A DNA stretch of 37,590 bases from Streptomyces roseus (GCF_001044425.1 NZ_LFML01000027.1:1-37590); one strand, 5' to 3'. Counted from the stretch's first letter, positions 7,901 to 15,889 are shown. The notes: generated by a model not told the origin, from the sequence alone. Numbers and translations: made by a program.

Positions 7901-9712
7901 GTGAGTGACAACATGGGTGAACCGGGCGGGGAATCCGCCCCGGGCCGTGTCATCGCGGGCCGCTACCTCCTCCTCGACCAGCTGGGGCGCGGCGGCATGG
8001 GCACCGTGTGGCGGGCCCGCGACGAGGTGCTGGGCCGCGAGGTGGCCGTCAAGGAGGTACGTCCCCCGGCCGGACTGGACGGCGCCGAGATCGGGCGGAT
8101 GTACCGGCGGCTCGAACGCGAGGCCTGGGCCGCGGCCCGCGTCTCGCACCGCGGGGTGGTCACGGTCTACGACGTGGCCACCGAGGACGGCCGGCCCTGG
8201 ATCGTGATGGAGCTCGTCCGCGGGCTCTCGCTGGCCGACGTGCTGGAGGCCGACGGGCCGCTCACCCCGCAGCGGGCCGCGCACTTCGGGGAGCAGGTGC
8301 TGGCCGCGCTGCGCTCCGCGCACGAGGCCGGGGTGCTGCACCGGGACGTCAAGCCCGCCAACGTGCTCATCGGCAACGACGGCCGGGTGGTGCTGAGCGA
8401 CTTCGGGATCGCCAGCCTGGAGGGCTCCTCCGCGATCACGATGACGGGCGAGGTGGTGGGCTCCCCCGAGTACCTCGCTCCGGAGCGGGCGCTCGGGCGC
8501 GACCCGGGCCCCGAGTCGGACCTGTGGTCGCTCGGGGTGATGCTGTACGCCGCCGTCGAGGGGGTCACGCCCTTCCGGCACGACACCCCGCTGTCCACGC
8601 TGCGGGCGGTGGTGGACGACGAACTGCCCCCGCCGCACCGGGCCGGCCCGCTGACGCCCGTACTGGAGGGGCTGCTGCGCAAGGATCCGGCGGAGCGGCT
8701 GCCCGCGGCGGAGGCGGCCCGCATGCTGCGGATCGTCGGGGCGGGCGGGATCCTGCGGGGCTCCGGCGGCGCGGTGTCGGGTCCGGACTCCCCGACGGCC
8801 ACGGCCCACCACCACGGCGGCGGTGCGGACGGGGCGACCCCGCCGATGCCCGTGCCGAGGGCGGCGCCTTCTCAGGGGCCCGCTCCGGCCCGGCACGGCG
8901 GTCCCGGCGGCCCCGGCGGCGGGGCACCGGCGCGCGAGGGGCGGGCCGGGGCGGTGCTGACCGCCGGGATCGTGGTGCTGCTGCTGGCCGTCGCGTTCCT
9001 GGGGTGGCTGCTGCTCAAGGACCGCGGGGAGCGGGGCGGGAGCGGGAGCACCGGGGGCACCGGCGCCACCGCGCCGGCCGGCGCCTCCCGGGAACCGGCC
9101 TGGAGCGCCTCCGCGTCGCAGCAGCCGTCCCCGTCCCCCTCCCCTTCGGCCTCGCCGTCCGCTTCGCCGTCGGCCGCGCCCGCGCGGCGGTTCGCCGTGG
9201 CGGTGCGCGCCGTACGCAAGGACTACCGCGGGACGTGCCCGCCGCCCGAGGAACTGGCGCCGGCCTTCACGGCGACGGTCGAGGCGGACCGTACGCCCGC
9301 CGAGCTGGAGTACCGCTGGGCGACGCGCAGCGGGGTCACCTCCGAGCCGGGCTGGCAGTCCGTCACGTACGAGGAGGGCGGCTCCCGGAGCCGGCAGCTG
9401 GACCACACCGAGCTCACGTACTACCCGAACACGACCTTCGCGGACGCGGTCCGGCTGGAGCTGCGCGGGGCCGAGCCGGCGGCCTCGGAGTGGGTGGACT
9501 TCTCTGTCACCTGCGAGGACGGAGGAGGGGAGGGGGAGAGCCCGTCGGCCGGTGCCTCCCCCTCCCCCGGTACGAGCGCCACGCCGGCCCCGGTGACGGC
9601 GGGACCGGTGTCCGGGGGCTCCGGGTCGCCGCAGGCACCGTCCCCGGAGGCACCTGCCCCGGACCCGGCGCCGGAGGCGGGGGCGGCCGGCCCGGAAACG
9701 GCCGCCTCCTGA
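7901..9712 (+). CDS. Membrane Ser/Thr protein kinase with non-PASTA extracellular domain
   Basis: The 603-residue protein has a complete Hanks-type kinase domain: Gly loop LGRGGMGTVW (28-37), ATP lysine Lys51 (VAVKEV), catalytic HRDVKPAN (Asp149), DFG at 167-169 and the SPEYLAPE segment. A Gly/Pro/His-rich linker leads to one membrane helix (about 351-372, VLTAGIVVLLLAVAFLGWLLL). Outside lies a Ser/Pro repeat stretch, then a beta-rich domain of about 100 residues (427-530) with a likely disulfide pair (GTCPP and SVTC), then a disordered Pro/Ser/Ala tail. PASTA repeats of PknB kinases are absent, so the signal sensed is probably not a peptidoglycan fragment. Start is GTG 7901 with no strong ribosome site. 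No dedicated phosphatase lies nearby. Confidence 0.93.
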   Translation: MSDNMGEPGGESAPGRVIAGRYLLLDQLGRGGMGTVWRARDEVLGREVAVKEVRPPAGLDGAEIGRMYRRLEREAWAAARVSHRGVVTVYDVATEDGRPWIVMELVRGLSLADVLEADGPLTPQRAAHFGEQVLAALRSAHEAGVLHRDVKPANVLIGNDGRVVLSDFGIASLEGSSAITMTGEVVGSPEYLAPERALGRDPGPESDLWSLGVMLYAAVEGVTPFRHDTPLSTLRAVVDDELPPPHRAGPLTPVLEGLLRKDPAERLPAAEAARMLRIVGAGGILRGSGGAVSGPDSPTATAHHHGGGADGATPPMPVPRAAPSQGPAPARHGGPGGPGGGAPAREGRAGAVLTAGIVVLLLAVAFLGWLLLKDRGERGGSGSTGGTGATAPAGASREPAWSASASQQPSPSPSPSASPSASPSAAPARRFAVAVRAVRKDYRGTCPPPEELAPAFTATVEADRTPAELEYRWATRSGVTSEPGWQSVTYEEGGSRSRQLDHTELTYYPNTTFADAVRLELRGAEPAASEWVDFSVTCEDGGGEGESPSAGASPSPGTSATPAPVTAGPVSGGSGSPQAPSPEAPAPDPAPEAGAAGPETAAS

Positions 9713-9777
9713 CCGCTCGCGGATCCGGTGGTCGATCTGCGCGCCGGTCTGCTCGCCGATCCGCTCGCGGATCCGGT
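9713..9777. repeat. 17-bp direct repeat after the kinase gene
   Basis: CCGCTCGCGGATCCGGT occurs at 9713-9729 and again, identically, at 9761-9777. The second copy forms part of the hairpin at 9758-9798. The pair probably arose by local duplication in the convergent gap. Confidence 0.6.
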
Positions 9778-9798
9778 TGCCGGACGCGCGAGCGGATC
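9758..9798. terminator. Compound hairpin, bidirectional terminator between kinase and lipase genes
   Basis: GATCCGCTCGCG (9758-9769) pairs perfectly with CGCGAGCGGATC (9787-9798), a 12-bp stem. Its 17-nt loop contains a second small hairpin, TCCGG-TTG-CCGGA (9772-9784). There is no U-run, as is usual in Streptomyces. The position between two convergent stop codons suggests it serves both strands. Confidence 0.7.
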
Positions 9799-9811
9799 CG
9801 CCGCGGGCCGA

Positions 9812-10621
9812 TCAGGCGGCGTTGGTGAACGCGGGCAGGTAGCCGCCGGACTGTCCGGCGGCGGTGGGGTGGTACGACTCGCCGATGTTGAGCCAGTTGA
9901 CGCTGTGCAGCCACGCGTCGCCGGAGCAGATCTCGTGGCCGGTGAAGGCGCCGGCGACCGAGGCGAAGGTGAACCCGTGGTTGGCGGCGCGTTTGGCGAT
10001 GGCGGCGTTCAGGTAGTCGGCGGCGCCGTTGATGGCGGAGCGCTCGCCTTCCGTGAGCCCGGTGACGCAGGTGCCGTTCAGCTTGTAGAAGCGGGGATAG
10101 CCGAGGACGACGACGTGGGCGCCGGGCGCCCGGCCGTGGATCGCGTCGTAGACCTGGTCGAGTTGGCCGGGGAGGGTGGAGTCGACGTACGCCTTGGCCT
10201 GGTTGACGCGGTTGACGCAGGTGGACTCGGACTGGAGCACACAGGTCGTCATGACGTCGGAGAATCCGGCGTCGTTGCCGCCGATGGTGATGCTGACCAG
10301 GTCGGTTCCGGAGTTGAGCGGGGAGAGCTGGCCGGAGAGAACGTCACCCGTACGGGCGCCGGAGCAGGCGGCGAAGGAGAAGGTCTGCGGGGCGTGTGCG
10401 GCGGCCCACAGGGCGGGGTAGGCGCGGGTGGTGCGCTTGCAGTCGCCGCTCCCGCTGTCGTAGTTGCCGGCGCCGACGCCGGAGGAGTACGAGTCGCCGA
10501 GGGCGACGTAGCCGAAGTCGGCCGTGGCGGCGGCCGCCTGTCCCGCGCCGAACAGGGCGGCGCCCGCGGCGAGTAACAGGGAGGAGGTCAGGGCGGCGAA
10601 GCGCGACGTCTTCATGCTCAT
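9812..10621 (-). CDS. Secreted SGNH/GDSL lipase-esterase
   Basis: The 269-residue protein has a signal peptide (1 to about 32, ending GQAAAA) and SGNH hydrolase blocks: GDSYSSG with nucleophile Ser44, the Gly block in DLVSITIGGNDAGF with oxyanion Asn, and the C-terminal catalytic His251 in SYHPTAAGQ. Six Cys in the mature part fit three disulfides, as in Streptomyces extracellular lipases such as that of S. rimosus. It hydrolyses ester bonds outside the cell. ATG 10621 is used because AAGGAG lies 8 nt upstream; a second in-frame ATG lies 6 nt further in. A TTGGCATGAACAC element about 90-102 bp upstream resembles one before the protease gene. The gene is convergent with the kinase gene. Confidence 0.93.
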   Translation of the reverse strand: MSMKTSRFAALTSSLLLAAGAALFGAGQAAAATADFGYVALGDSYSSGVGAGNYDSGSGDCKRTTRAYPALWAAAHAPQTFSFAACSGARTGDVLSGQLSPLNSGTDLVSITIGGNDAGFSDVMTTCVLQSESTCVNRVNQAKAYVDSTLPGQLDQVYDAIHGRAPGAHVVVLGYPRFYKLNGTCVTGLTEGERSAINGAADYLNAAIAKRAANHGFTFASVAGAFTGHEICSGDAWLHSVNWLNIGESYHPTAAGQSGGYLPAFTNAA

Positions 10622-10710
10622 GTGTGCGGCTCCTTGTGGGGGGAGGTGCGCGGGGGTTACTCGGGAGTTGCGCCTGAGTCCGTGGTACTGGGAGCCGAGC
10701 CTGGCCGGAA

Positions 10711-10723
10711 GTGTTCATGCCAA
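10711..10723 (-). promoter_or_regulatory. TTGGCATGAACAC upstream element of the SGNH lipase
   Basis: Read on the minus strand, TTGGCATGAACAC lies 90-102 bp before the lipase start. It fits the pattern TTGKCAKGRRCAC, which also fits TTGTCAGGGGCAC upstream of the streptogrisin B gene (28883-28895) at a similar distance. TTGGCA could itself be a -35, but no good -10 follows. Could be a shared activator site of extracellular enzyme genes; inference from two copies. Confidence 0.35.
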
Positions 10724-10846
10724 GAATTTTCAGCGCGGAGTTGTGCCCCGAACCTTCACCACCGGTGCGTTTGAAGAGGGAACCCGGCCACCCGATCCGG
10801 CGAAACACGGGTGCACGAGGCCACTTCGTGCCGGATCATGGGCGCC

Positions 10847-11947
10847 ATGCCAGCCAACCCGCATGACGCGCTGCCGATCCGGCTCAATGTCGACGACAGC
10901 GATTCACCGTCTGACGTCGTGGACGCGCTGTTCCTCGGCCGGTTCGCGTCCGGCGAGCAGCCGTACTCGCACAGCGTCACGATCGAGCGGGTGAAGGCGG
11001 AGGCGACCCTGCTGCCGCCCGAGGCCACGGTGCTGCGCTCCGCGCGCGACTCCGACCGCAGCGCCACGCTCGCCGAGGGCGAGGGCTGGACGATGCTCGT
11101 CTCCCGCTGGAGCCGCGGGGCGGACGTGACGGTGACGGCGGTCAGCGACGAACTGGCCTCCAGCGTCCTCGGCGAGGCCACGGAGGGGGTGCAGGACGAG
11201 CCCGAACCGCAGCCTTCGAGCGTCACGATGGGCTTCTGGTACGTCTCCCCGCGCCGCGGCCCGTACCGGACGACCCGCCAGATCTCGGCCGGGACCTGGG
11301 CGGAGGTGCGGCCCAACTACACGGCGCCGGTCGCCGGGGCGATGGACCGGCTGATGAAGGTGACCCCGGACGACATCGCGGGCCGGCTGCTCCTGCTGCA
11401 CGGGCCGCCGGGCACGGGCAAGACCTCGGCGCTGCGGACGCTGGCCCGCTCGTGGCGCGACTGGTGCCAGGTGGACTGCGTCCTGGACCCGGAGCGGCTG
11501 TTCAACGACGTGGGCTACCTGATGGACATCGCGATCGGCGAGGACGAGGGCACCGCGAAGGGCCGCTGGCGGCTGCTGCTCCTGGAGGACTGCGACGAGC
11601 TCATCCGCGGCGAGGCCCGGCACACGGCCGGCCAGGCCCTGTCGCGGCTGCTGAACCTGACGGACGGTCTGCTGGGCCAGGGTCGCAACGTCCTGGTCGG
11701 GGTCACCACGAACGAGGACCTGGAGCGGCTCCACCCGGCGGTGGTCCGGCCGGGCCGCTGCCTGGCCCGCATCGAGGTCGGCCGACTGACGCACGGCGAG
11801 GCCGTGGACTGGCTGGGCACGGACGAGGGCATCTCGCGCGAGGGCGCCAGCCTGGCCGAACTGTTCGCGCTGCGGCGGGGGGCCGGCCCCTCGTCGCTGC
11901 TGCCGCCGCAGGGCCAGCACGGTGCGGAGCCGGGCCTGTACCTGTGA
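10847..11947 (+). CDS. DUF5925-AAA ATPase
   Basis: The 366-residue protein has an N-terminal DUF5925 part (about 1-130: IRLNVDDSDSPSDVVDALFLGRFASGE) joined to a classical AAA ATPase. Walker A is GPPGTGKT (186-193), Walker B is LLLLEDCDE (about 243-251), the sensor region is VGVTTNEDLERLHPAVVRPGR with an Arg finger, and the protein ends PGLYL. Such ATPases remodel proteins in rings; the DUF5925 part probably selects the partner, which is unknown. ATG 10847 is chosen from family recollection; in-frame ATGs at 10838 and 10811 are alternatives, and none has a strong ribosome site. A GATCAT hexamer lies exactly 7 nt before 10847, so a leaderless start is possible. The nitrobindin-like gene follows 107 bp downstream. 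Confidence 0.88.
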   Translation: MPANPHDALPIRLNVDDSDSPSDVVDALFLGRFASGEQPYSHSVTIERVKAEATLLPPEATVLRSARDSDRSATLAEGEGWTMLVSRWSRGADVTVTAVSDELASSVLGEATEGVQDEPEPQPSSVTMGFWYVSPRRGPYRTTRQISAGTWAEVRPNYTAPVAGAMDRLMKVTPDDIAGRLLLLHGPPGTGKTSALRTLARSWRDWCQVDCVLDPERLFNDVGYLMDIAIGEDEGTAKGRWRLLLLEDCDELIRGEARHTAGQALSRLLNLTDGLLGQGRNVLVGVTTNEDLERLHPAVVRPGRCLARIEVGRLTHGEAVDWLGTDEGISREGASLAELFALRRGAGPSSLLPPQGQHGAEPGLYL

Positions 11948-11948
11948 C

Positions 11949-11967
11949 CGCCCCGGCGGGCGGGGCG
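11949..11967 (+). terminator. Short GC hairpin after the AAA ATPase gene
   Basis: CGCCCC (11949-11954) pairs with GGGGCG (11962-11967) around a 7-nt loop, directly after the stop codon. It is short and has no U-run, so termination is uncertain. Confidence 0.3.
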
Positions 11968-12054
11968 CGTACGGATGGCGCCCGCGCGCCGAAGACAATG
12001 GGCGGCGGACCCGGCCGAAGCGGCCGGGGACACCCACCGAGCAGGAGAGTGCAC

Positions 12055-12597
12055 GTGCCCGAGCCGGCGCAGGAGAATCCGTACCCCGACAGCCACGTCC
12101 TCGGCGAGGGCCCAGAGCCGCACCCGCAGCTGGCGCCGGTGCTGCCCCTCCTCGGGCGCTGGCACGGCCGCGGCCTCGGTGAGTACCCGACCCTGGAGGA
12201 GGGGTTCGCGTACGAGCAGGAGATCACCTTCAGCCACGACGGCCGGCCGTTCCTGCGCTACGAGTCGCGGGCCTGGCTGGTCGACGGGTCCGGGACGGCG
12301 CTGCGCCCCTCGGGGCGGGAGTCCGGGTGGTGGCGGGTCCTGCCCGACGCCTCGCTGGAGGTCGTCCTCGCGCACCCGACCGGCATCGTGGAGACGTACG
12401 TCGGCCGGGTGTCCGGGACGCAGATCGAGATCGCCACCGAGACCGTGGCGCGCACCCCCAAGGCCAAGGAGGTCACCGCCATGCGGCGCCGGTACGCCTT
12501 CGGCGGTGGGGAGCTGACGATCGAGCAGGACATGGCGGCGATGGGCCGCCCCCTGCACCACCACCTCCGGGCGCACTTGCTCCGGCGGAAGGGCTAG
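12055..12597 (+). CDS. Nitrobindin-like heme-binding beta-barrel protein (FABP family)
   Basis: The 180-residue cytoplasmic protein belongs to the THAP4/nitrobindin heme-binding beta-barrel family. The signature GxWxGxG is present as GRWHGRG (34-40). It is followed by alternating strands (YEQEITFSHDGRPFLRYESRAWL, SGWWRVLPDASLEVVLAHPTGIVETYVG) and the closing helix region MGRPLHHHLRAHLLRRKG, where a His is the expected heme ligand. Relatives bind ferric heme and react with nitric oxide or peroxynitrite. GTG 12055 is used because AGGAG lies 7 nt upstream; the in-frame GTG at 12049 is too close to it. The neighbour on the same strand is the DUF5925-AAA ATPase; a functional tie is not established. 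Confidence 0.88.
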   Translation: MPEPAQENPYPDSHVLGEGPEPHPQLAPVLPLLGRWHGRGLGEYPTLEEGFAYEQEITFSHDGRPFLRYESRAWLVDGSGTALRPSGRESGWWRVLPDASLEVVLAHPTGIVETYVGRVSGTQIEIATETVARTPKAKEVTAMRRRYAFGGGELTIEQDMAAMGRPLHHHLRAHLLRRKG

Positions 12598-12606
12598 AGG
12601 TCTCCC

Positions 12607-12639
12607 CGAAGTCCCGCCCGCGGGACAGGCGGGTCTTCG
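12607..12639. terminator. Hairpin between convergent FABP and GntR genes
   Basis: CGAAGTCCCGCC (12607-12618) pairs with GGCGGGTCTTCG (12628-12639) with a single mismatch and a 9-nt loop. Lying between two convergent stops, it probably ends transcripts from both strands. Confidence 0.65.
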
Positions 12640-12657
12640 CGGACAGCCCTGGGCGGC

Positions 12658-13044
12658 CTAGCGGCCGTAGCGGGCGCGCAGGGCGTCCAGGGCGGCCGCC
12701 GTCGCCTCGTCGAAGCCGAGGCCCAGCCGCTGCGCGCGCTCCGCGTAGGCCTGCGCGGCGGAGGCCGCCTCGCGGGCGGCCCCGTCGCCGGCCGCCGCGA
12801 CGAAGGTCCCGTTCCGGCCGCGGGTCTCGATCACCCCGTCGCCCTCCAGGGCCCGGTAGGCCTTCGCGACCGTGTTCGCCGCCAGCCCCAGCTCCTCGGC
12901 GAGCCCGCGCACCGTCGGCAGCTTGTACCCGGCCGGCAGCTCCCCCGACCGCGCCGCCCGCGCGATCTGGGCGCGCAGTTGCTCGTAGGGGGCCGCGGCG
13001 CCGGCCGCGCCGTCGATCCGGATCTTCAGGTTCTTCGAGGTCAC
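12658..13044 (-). CDS. Short GntR-family regulator (YtrA type)
   Basis: This 128-residue protein is a winged helix (IDGAAGAAAPYEQLRAQI, LPTVRGLAEELGLAANTVAKAYRALEGDGVIETRGRNGTFV) followed by a short helical dimerisation tail. The short effector part is typical of the YtrA subgroup, which often represses membrane-transporter genes. GTG 13044 (VTSKNLKIRID) is preferred over ATG 13062 because GGGAG lies about 12 nt upstream of it and nothing precedes the ATG. It is divergent from the tandem acetyltransferase gene, 71 bp away, so it may control that gene or itself. No transporter lies beside it. Confidence 0.88.
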   Translation of the reverse strand: MTSKNLKIRIDGAAGAAAPYEQLRAQIARAARSGELPAGYKLPTVRGLAEELGLAANTVAKAYRALEGDGVIETRGRNGTFVAAAGDGAAREAASAAQAYAERAQRLGLGFDEATAAALDALRARYGR

Positions 13045-13102
13045 CCGGCGATTCTCTCCCATCCGCCGGGAAATTCGGAGGCGTCCGCCCTCCTCGCCGA
13101 TC

Positions 13103-13108
13103 TACGGT
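13103..13108 (+). promoter_or_regulatory. Probable -10 box of a leaderless transcript (GNAT gene)
   Basis: TACGGT lies exactly 7 nt before ATG 13116, followed by a C-run with no ribosome site. The geometry fits a transcript that starts at the ATG. No clear -35. Inference. Confidence 0.45.
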
Positions 13109-13115
13109 CGCCCCC

Positions 13116-14060
13116 ATGACCGCCACGATCCGCGACCTCCGCCCCGGTGACCCCGGGGACGCCGAGTCCGTCGTACGCCTGCGCCGCGCCGCGCTCCCGT
13201 TCCTGATCACGACCCCCGCCCGGGTGGCCTTCGAGGCCGCCTCCGCCCACCCCGCCGCCCGCCACCGACTCCTCATCGCCGAGGACGGTGCCGGACTCGC
13301 CGTCGGCACCGCGGAGGTCGGCCTCGCGTACGACAGCCCCGAGCCGGGGCTCTCGTACGTCAACGCCTACGTCGACCCGGCCCGCCGCGGGCTCGGCGCC
13401 GGGACGGCCCTGCTGCGCGCGGCCGAGGAGCACCTGGCCGCCGAGGGCGCGTCTCAGGCGTACTCCTGGGTGCTGGACGAGCCCGGACACCGCGCCTTCG
13501 CCGAGCGGCACGGGTACCGCCCCTCCCGCTCCGCGCACCTCCTGCGCCTGGACCTGACCGCGCACCCGCCGCCCCCGTACCCGGCCGCGCTCCCCGCCGG
13601 GGTCGAACTGCGCACCGCGTGCGACTTCGCCGCCGATCCGCGCCCGCTCCACGAGGCCGACGCCGAGGCCACTTCCGACGAACCGGGCGACGTACCCGCG
13701 CGGCTGGACGACTACGAGGACTGGCTGCGCACTGTCTGGCACGACCCGTCGCTCGACAAGGAGCTGACCACGGTCGTCCTCGTCGACGGGGTGGTCGCCG
13801 CCTTCAGCGCCGCCCGCACCGACGGCGCGGGCCGCTACGGCTCCGCGATGACGGGCACCCGGCGCGCGCACCGGGGTCGCGGCCTGGCCACGCTCGCCAA
13901 GACGGACTCCCTCCGCCGGGCCCGCGCGGCCGGCTGCACGGAAGCCTTCACGGGCAACGACGCCGGGAACGGGCCGATGCTCGCGATCAACCGGCGGTTC
14001 GGATACGAGATCTGCGCGACCGAGACGCGCTACGCGAAGCGACTGGGGACCACGCCATGA
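13116..14060 (+). CDS. Tandem GNAT-family N-acetyltransferase
   Basis: The 314-residue protein contains two GNAT folds. The first (about 1-150) has the acetyl-CoA loop VDPARRGLGAGTALL and the closing HRAFAERHGY. The second (about 165-314) has TRRAHRGRGLATLAKTDSL and NGPMLAINRRFGYE. The second carries the cleaner RGRGLA pyrophosphate-binding loop and is the more likely catalytic one. It transfers an acetyl group to an amine on a small molecule or protein; the substrate is unknown. The start at ATG 13116 appears leaderless. Its TGA stop overlaps the ATG of the DUF402 gene (ATGA), so the two are translationally coupled. It diverges from the short GntR gene. Confidence 0.9.
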   Translation: MTATIRDLRPGDPGDAESVVRLRRAALPFLITTPARVAFEAASAHPAARHRLLIAEDGAGLAVGTAEVGLAYDSPEPGLSYVNAYVDPARRGLGAGTALLRAAEEHLAAEGASQAYSWVLDEPGHRAFAERHGYRPSRSAHLLRLDLTAHPPPPYPAALPAGVELRTACDFAADPRPLHEADAEATSDEPGDVPARLDDYEDWLRTVWHDPSLDKELTTVVLVDGVVAAFSAARTDGAGRYGSAMTGTRRAHRGRGLATLAKTDSLRRARAAGCTEAFTGNDAGNGPMLAINRRFGYEICATETRYAKRLGTTP

Positions 14061-14542
14061 CGACCGCCACCCTGACCGTCACCCTCACCAAAGCGGGCCG
14101 CACCAAGATCCGCTACCCCGCCGCCCTGGTCGCCGACACGGGCGACCGGATCTCTGTACGGGCGCCCTGGGCGGCGGACGGCGTACGGGACTTCGGCTTC
14201 GTGCGCTTCGAGCCGGGCGACGTGTTCACCGAGCACTTCTGGCGCACCCGCTGGTACGCCGTGAAGGAGGTCCGCACGGGCGGGGGCGTCCTCAAGGGCT
14301 GGTACTGCGACATCACGCGGCCGACGGTGGTGGCGGACGGCGGGATCCTCGTCGAGGACCTGGACCTGGACCTGTGGGTGTCGGCGGACGGGGCGAGCGT
14401 ACTGCGCCTGGACGAGGACGAGTTCGCGGCGAGCGGCCTCGCGGAGAGCGACCCGCGGGCGGCGGCCGAGGCCGTCCGGGCCCTGGACGCCCTGGCCGCC
14501 CGGGCCCAAGCCCCAGGAGGCCTGACCACCCTCCTGACCTGA
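14057..14542 (+). CDS. DUF402 domain protein
   Basis: The 161-residue protein carries the DUF402 core: FTEHFWRTRWYAVKEV (about 57-72), GWYCDITRPTVV (about 82-93), VEDLDLDLWVSADG (about 102-115) and LDEDEF. The paired acidic residues and the YCDI motif form the metal-binding site of relatives such as the S. aureus nucleoside di/triphosphatase of this fold; the family also includes domains linked to RNA binding. A phosphohydrolase role is therefore plausible but not shown. ATG 14057 overlaps the preceding TGA by ATGA, giving translational coupling with the tandem acetyltransferase. A strong hairpin follows two bases after the stop. Confidence 0.88.
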   Translation: MTTATLTVTLTKAGRTKIRYPAALVADTGDRISVRAPWAADGVRDFGFVRFEPGDVFTEHFWRTRWYAVKEVRTGGGVLKGWYCDITRPTVVADGGILVEDLDLDLWVSADGASVLRLDEDEFAASGLAESDPRAAAEAVRALDALAARAQAPGGLTTLLT

Positions 14543-14543
14543 C

Positions 14544-14564
14544 CGGGCGGCCCCCGGCCGCCCG
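14544..14564 (+). terminator. Terminator hairpin after the DUF402 gene
   Basis: CGGGCGGCC (14544-14552) pairs perfectly with GGCCGCCCG (14556-14564) across a CCC loop, immediately after the stop codon at 14542. A U-run is absent, as is common in Streptomyces. Confidence 0.75.
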
Positions 14565-14583
14565 CTTCCTGAGGGCCCGCTTA

Positions 14584-14599
14584 CCGCTTCCTTAAGCGG
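14584..14599. terminator. Second small hairpin before the LPMO gene
   Basis: CCGCTT (14584-14589) and AAGCGG (14594-14599) form a perfect 6-bp stem with a 4-nt loop, about 20 bp after the first hairpin. It may back up termination or be a protein site. The remaining 180 bp before the LPMO gene are G-rich; TAGTTT near 14654 is a possible -10 without a clear -35. Confidence 0.4.
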
Positions 14600-14783
14600 A
14601 GCGTAAGGATCTTCGGGAGGGGGCTCGGAGGGGTGGTGGCGGGGGTGCGGGCGGTTAGTTTGGCGGGGCCGAGGAGGGCACGGGGCGGCGTCGGACCCAC
14701 GGGGGGCGGCGCCGCCCGGCCCGGCTCCCAGCGCGCACCCACGACCGCGGTGCCCGCATCGCCGCCCCGAAGGAGATCCACCC

Positions 14784-15839
14784 ATGCCCGTACGCCGCCG
14801 CACCGTCACCCGTATCGCCGCAGCCGGCCTGGCCCCGCTCGCGGTGGCCGCGTACGCCGCCGGGCCCGCGGCCGCGCACGGCTCGATGACGGACCCGGTC
14901 AGCCGGGTGGCGGCCTGTTACGCGGAGGGGCCCGAGTCGCCGAAGTCCGCGGCCTGCAAGGCGGCAGTGGCGGCCGGCGGCGCCCAGGCGCTCTACGACT
15001 GGAACGCGGTGAACATCGCCAACGCGGCCGGCAACCACCGGGCGCTGATCCCGAACGGCCGGCTCTGTTCGGCCGGCAACGACAAGTACCGGGGCCTGGA
15101 CCTGGCCCGCGCCGACTGGCCGGCCGGCCCGATGACCTCGGGCGCGCACACCTTCCGGTACAAGGGGACCGCCCCGCACAAGGGCACCTTCGAGCTGTAC
15201 ATCACCAAGGACGGCTACGACCCGTCGAAGCCGCTCACGTGGTCGGACCTGGAGCCGGCTCCGTTCGCCAAGGCCACGGACCCGGGCATGCAGAACGGGG
15301 ACTACGTGTTCTCGGGCACCGTGCCCGCCAGGTCCGGGCGGCACCTGATCTACAGCATCTGGCAGCGCTCGGACAGCCCGGAGGCCTTCTACACCTGCTC
15401 GGACGTGGTGTTCGGCAAGGACAACGGCGGGAGCGGGGGCGGGGGCAACGGCGGCGCGAACGGCGGCGCCGGCACCACCCCGAGCACGAAGCCGAGTACG
15501 AAGCCCAGCGCCGGGCCCGCCACCGGCGGCGAGCACCCCTCGGACGCGCCCAAGGCCCCGACGGACCAGCAGATCGCCGCAGGCGAGGGCAAGTCCACCG
15601 TCGAGCACAACGGCCACGGCGACAACGATCCGAAGACGAACGGCAGCACCGCCCTCACCCCGGTCGCCGCCGGATCGCAGTCCCCGGCCGGCACCGGCGC
15701 CGGCCTCGCCGAGACGGGCGGCAGCGCCGCCACCCCGGCGATCGCGATCGCCGGGGCGGGTGTGCTGGCCGTCGGGGCGGCCGTGCTGTTCGCAGTGGCC
15801 CGACGCCGTGCGACGACGCCGGGCCGCCACGGCCGCTGA
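14784..15839 (+). CDS. Sortase-anchored AA10 lytic polysaccharide monooxygenase
   Basis: The 351-residue protein has a signal peptide (1-31, ending GPAAA) that exposes His32 (HGSMTDPVS) as the new N-terminus, the first half of the copper histidine brace. The second copper His is His132 (GTAPHKGTF), and the AA10 closing motif CSDVVF ends in Phe210. The enzyme oxidatively breaks chitin or cellulose chains. After the catalytic domain comes a Gly/Ser/Thr/Pro linker, then LAETG (308-312), a membrane helix (about 316-338) and an Arg-rich tail: a cell-wall sorting signal of the LAxTG type used by Streptomyces class E sortases. So the enzyme is probably wall-linked, not freely secreted. AAGGAG precedes ATG 14784 by 9 nt. 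No carbohydrate-binding module is seen. Confidence 0.93.
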   Translation: MPVRRRTVTRIAAAGLAPLAVAAYAAGPAAAHGSMTDPVSRVAACYAEGPESPKSAACKAAVAAGGAQALYDWNAVNIANAAGNHRALIPNGRLCSAGNDKYRGLDLARADWPAGPMTSGAHTFRYKGTAPHKGTFELYITKDGYDPSKPLTWSDLEPAPFAKATDPGMQNGDYVFSGTVPARSGRHLIYSIWQRSDSPEAFYTCSDVVFGKDNGGSGGGGNGGANGGAGTTPSTKPSTKPSAGPATGGEHPSDAPKAPTDQQIAAGEGKSTVEHNGHGDNDPKTNGSTALTPVAAGSQSPAGTGAGLAETGGSAATPAIAIAGAGVLAVGAAVLFAVARRRATTPGRHGR

Positions 15840-15850
15840 GCGGACGACAC

Positions 15851-15874
15851 CCGGGACCGGTTCACCGGTCCCGG
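15851..15874. terminator. Bidirectional terminator between LPMO and lipase genes
   Basis: CCGGGACCGG (15851-15860) pairs perfectly with CCGGTCCCGG (15865-15874) around the tetraloop TTCA, a 10-bp stem between two convergent stop codons. Confidence 0.8.
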
Positions 15875-15889
15875 CCCCTCACCTGTGCG

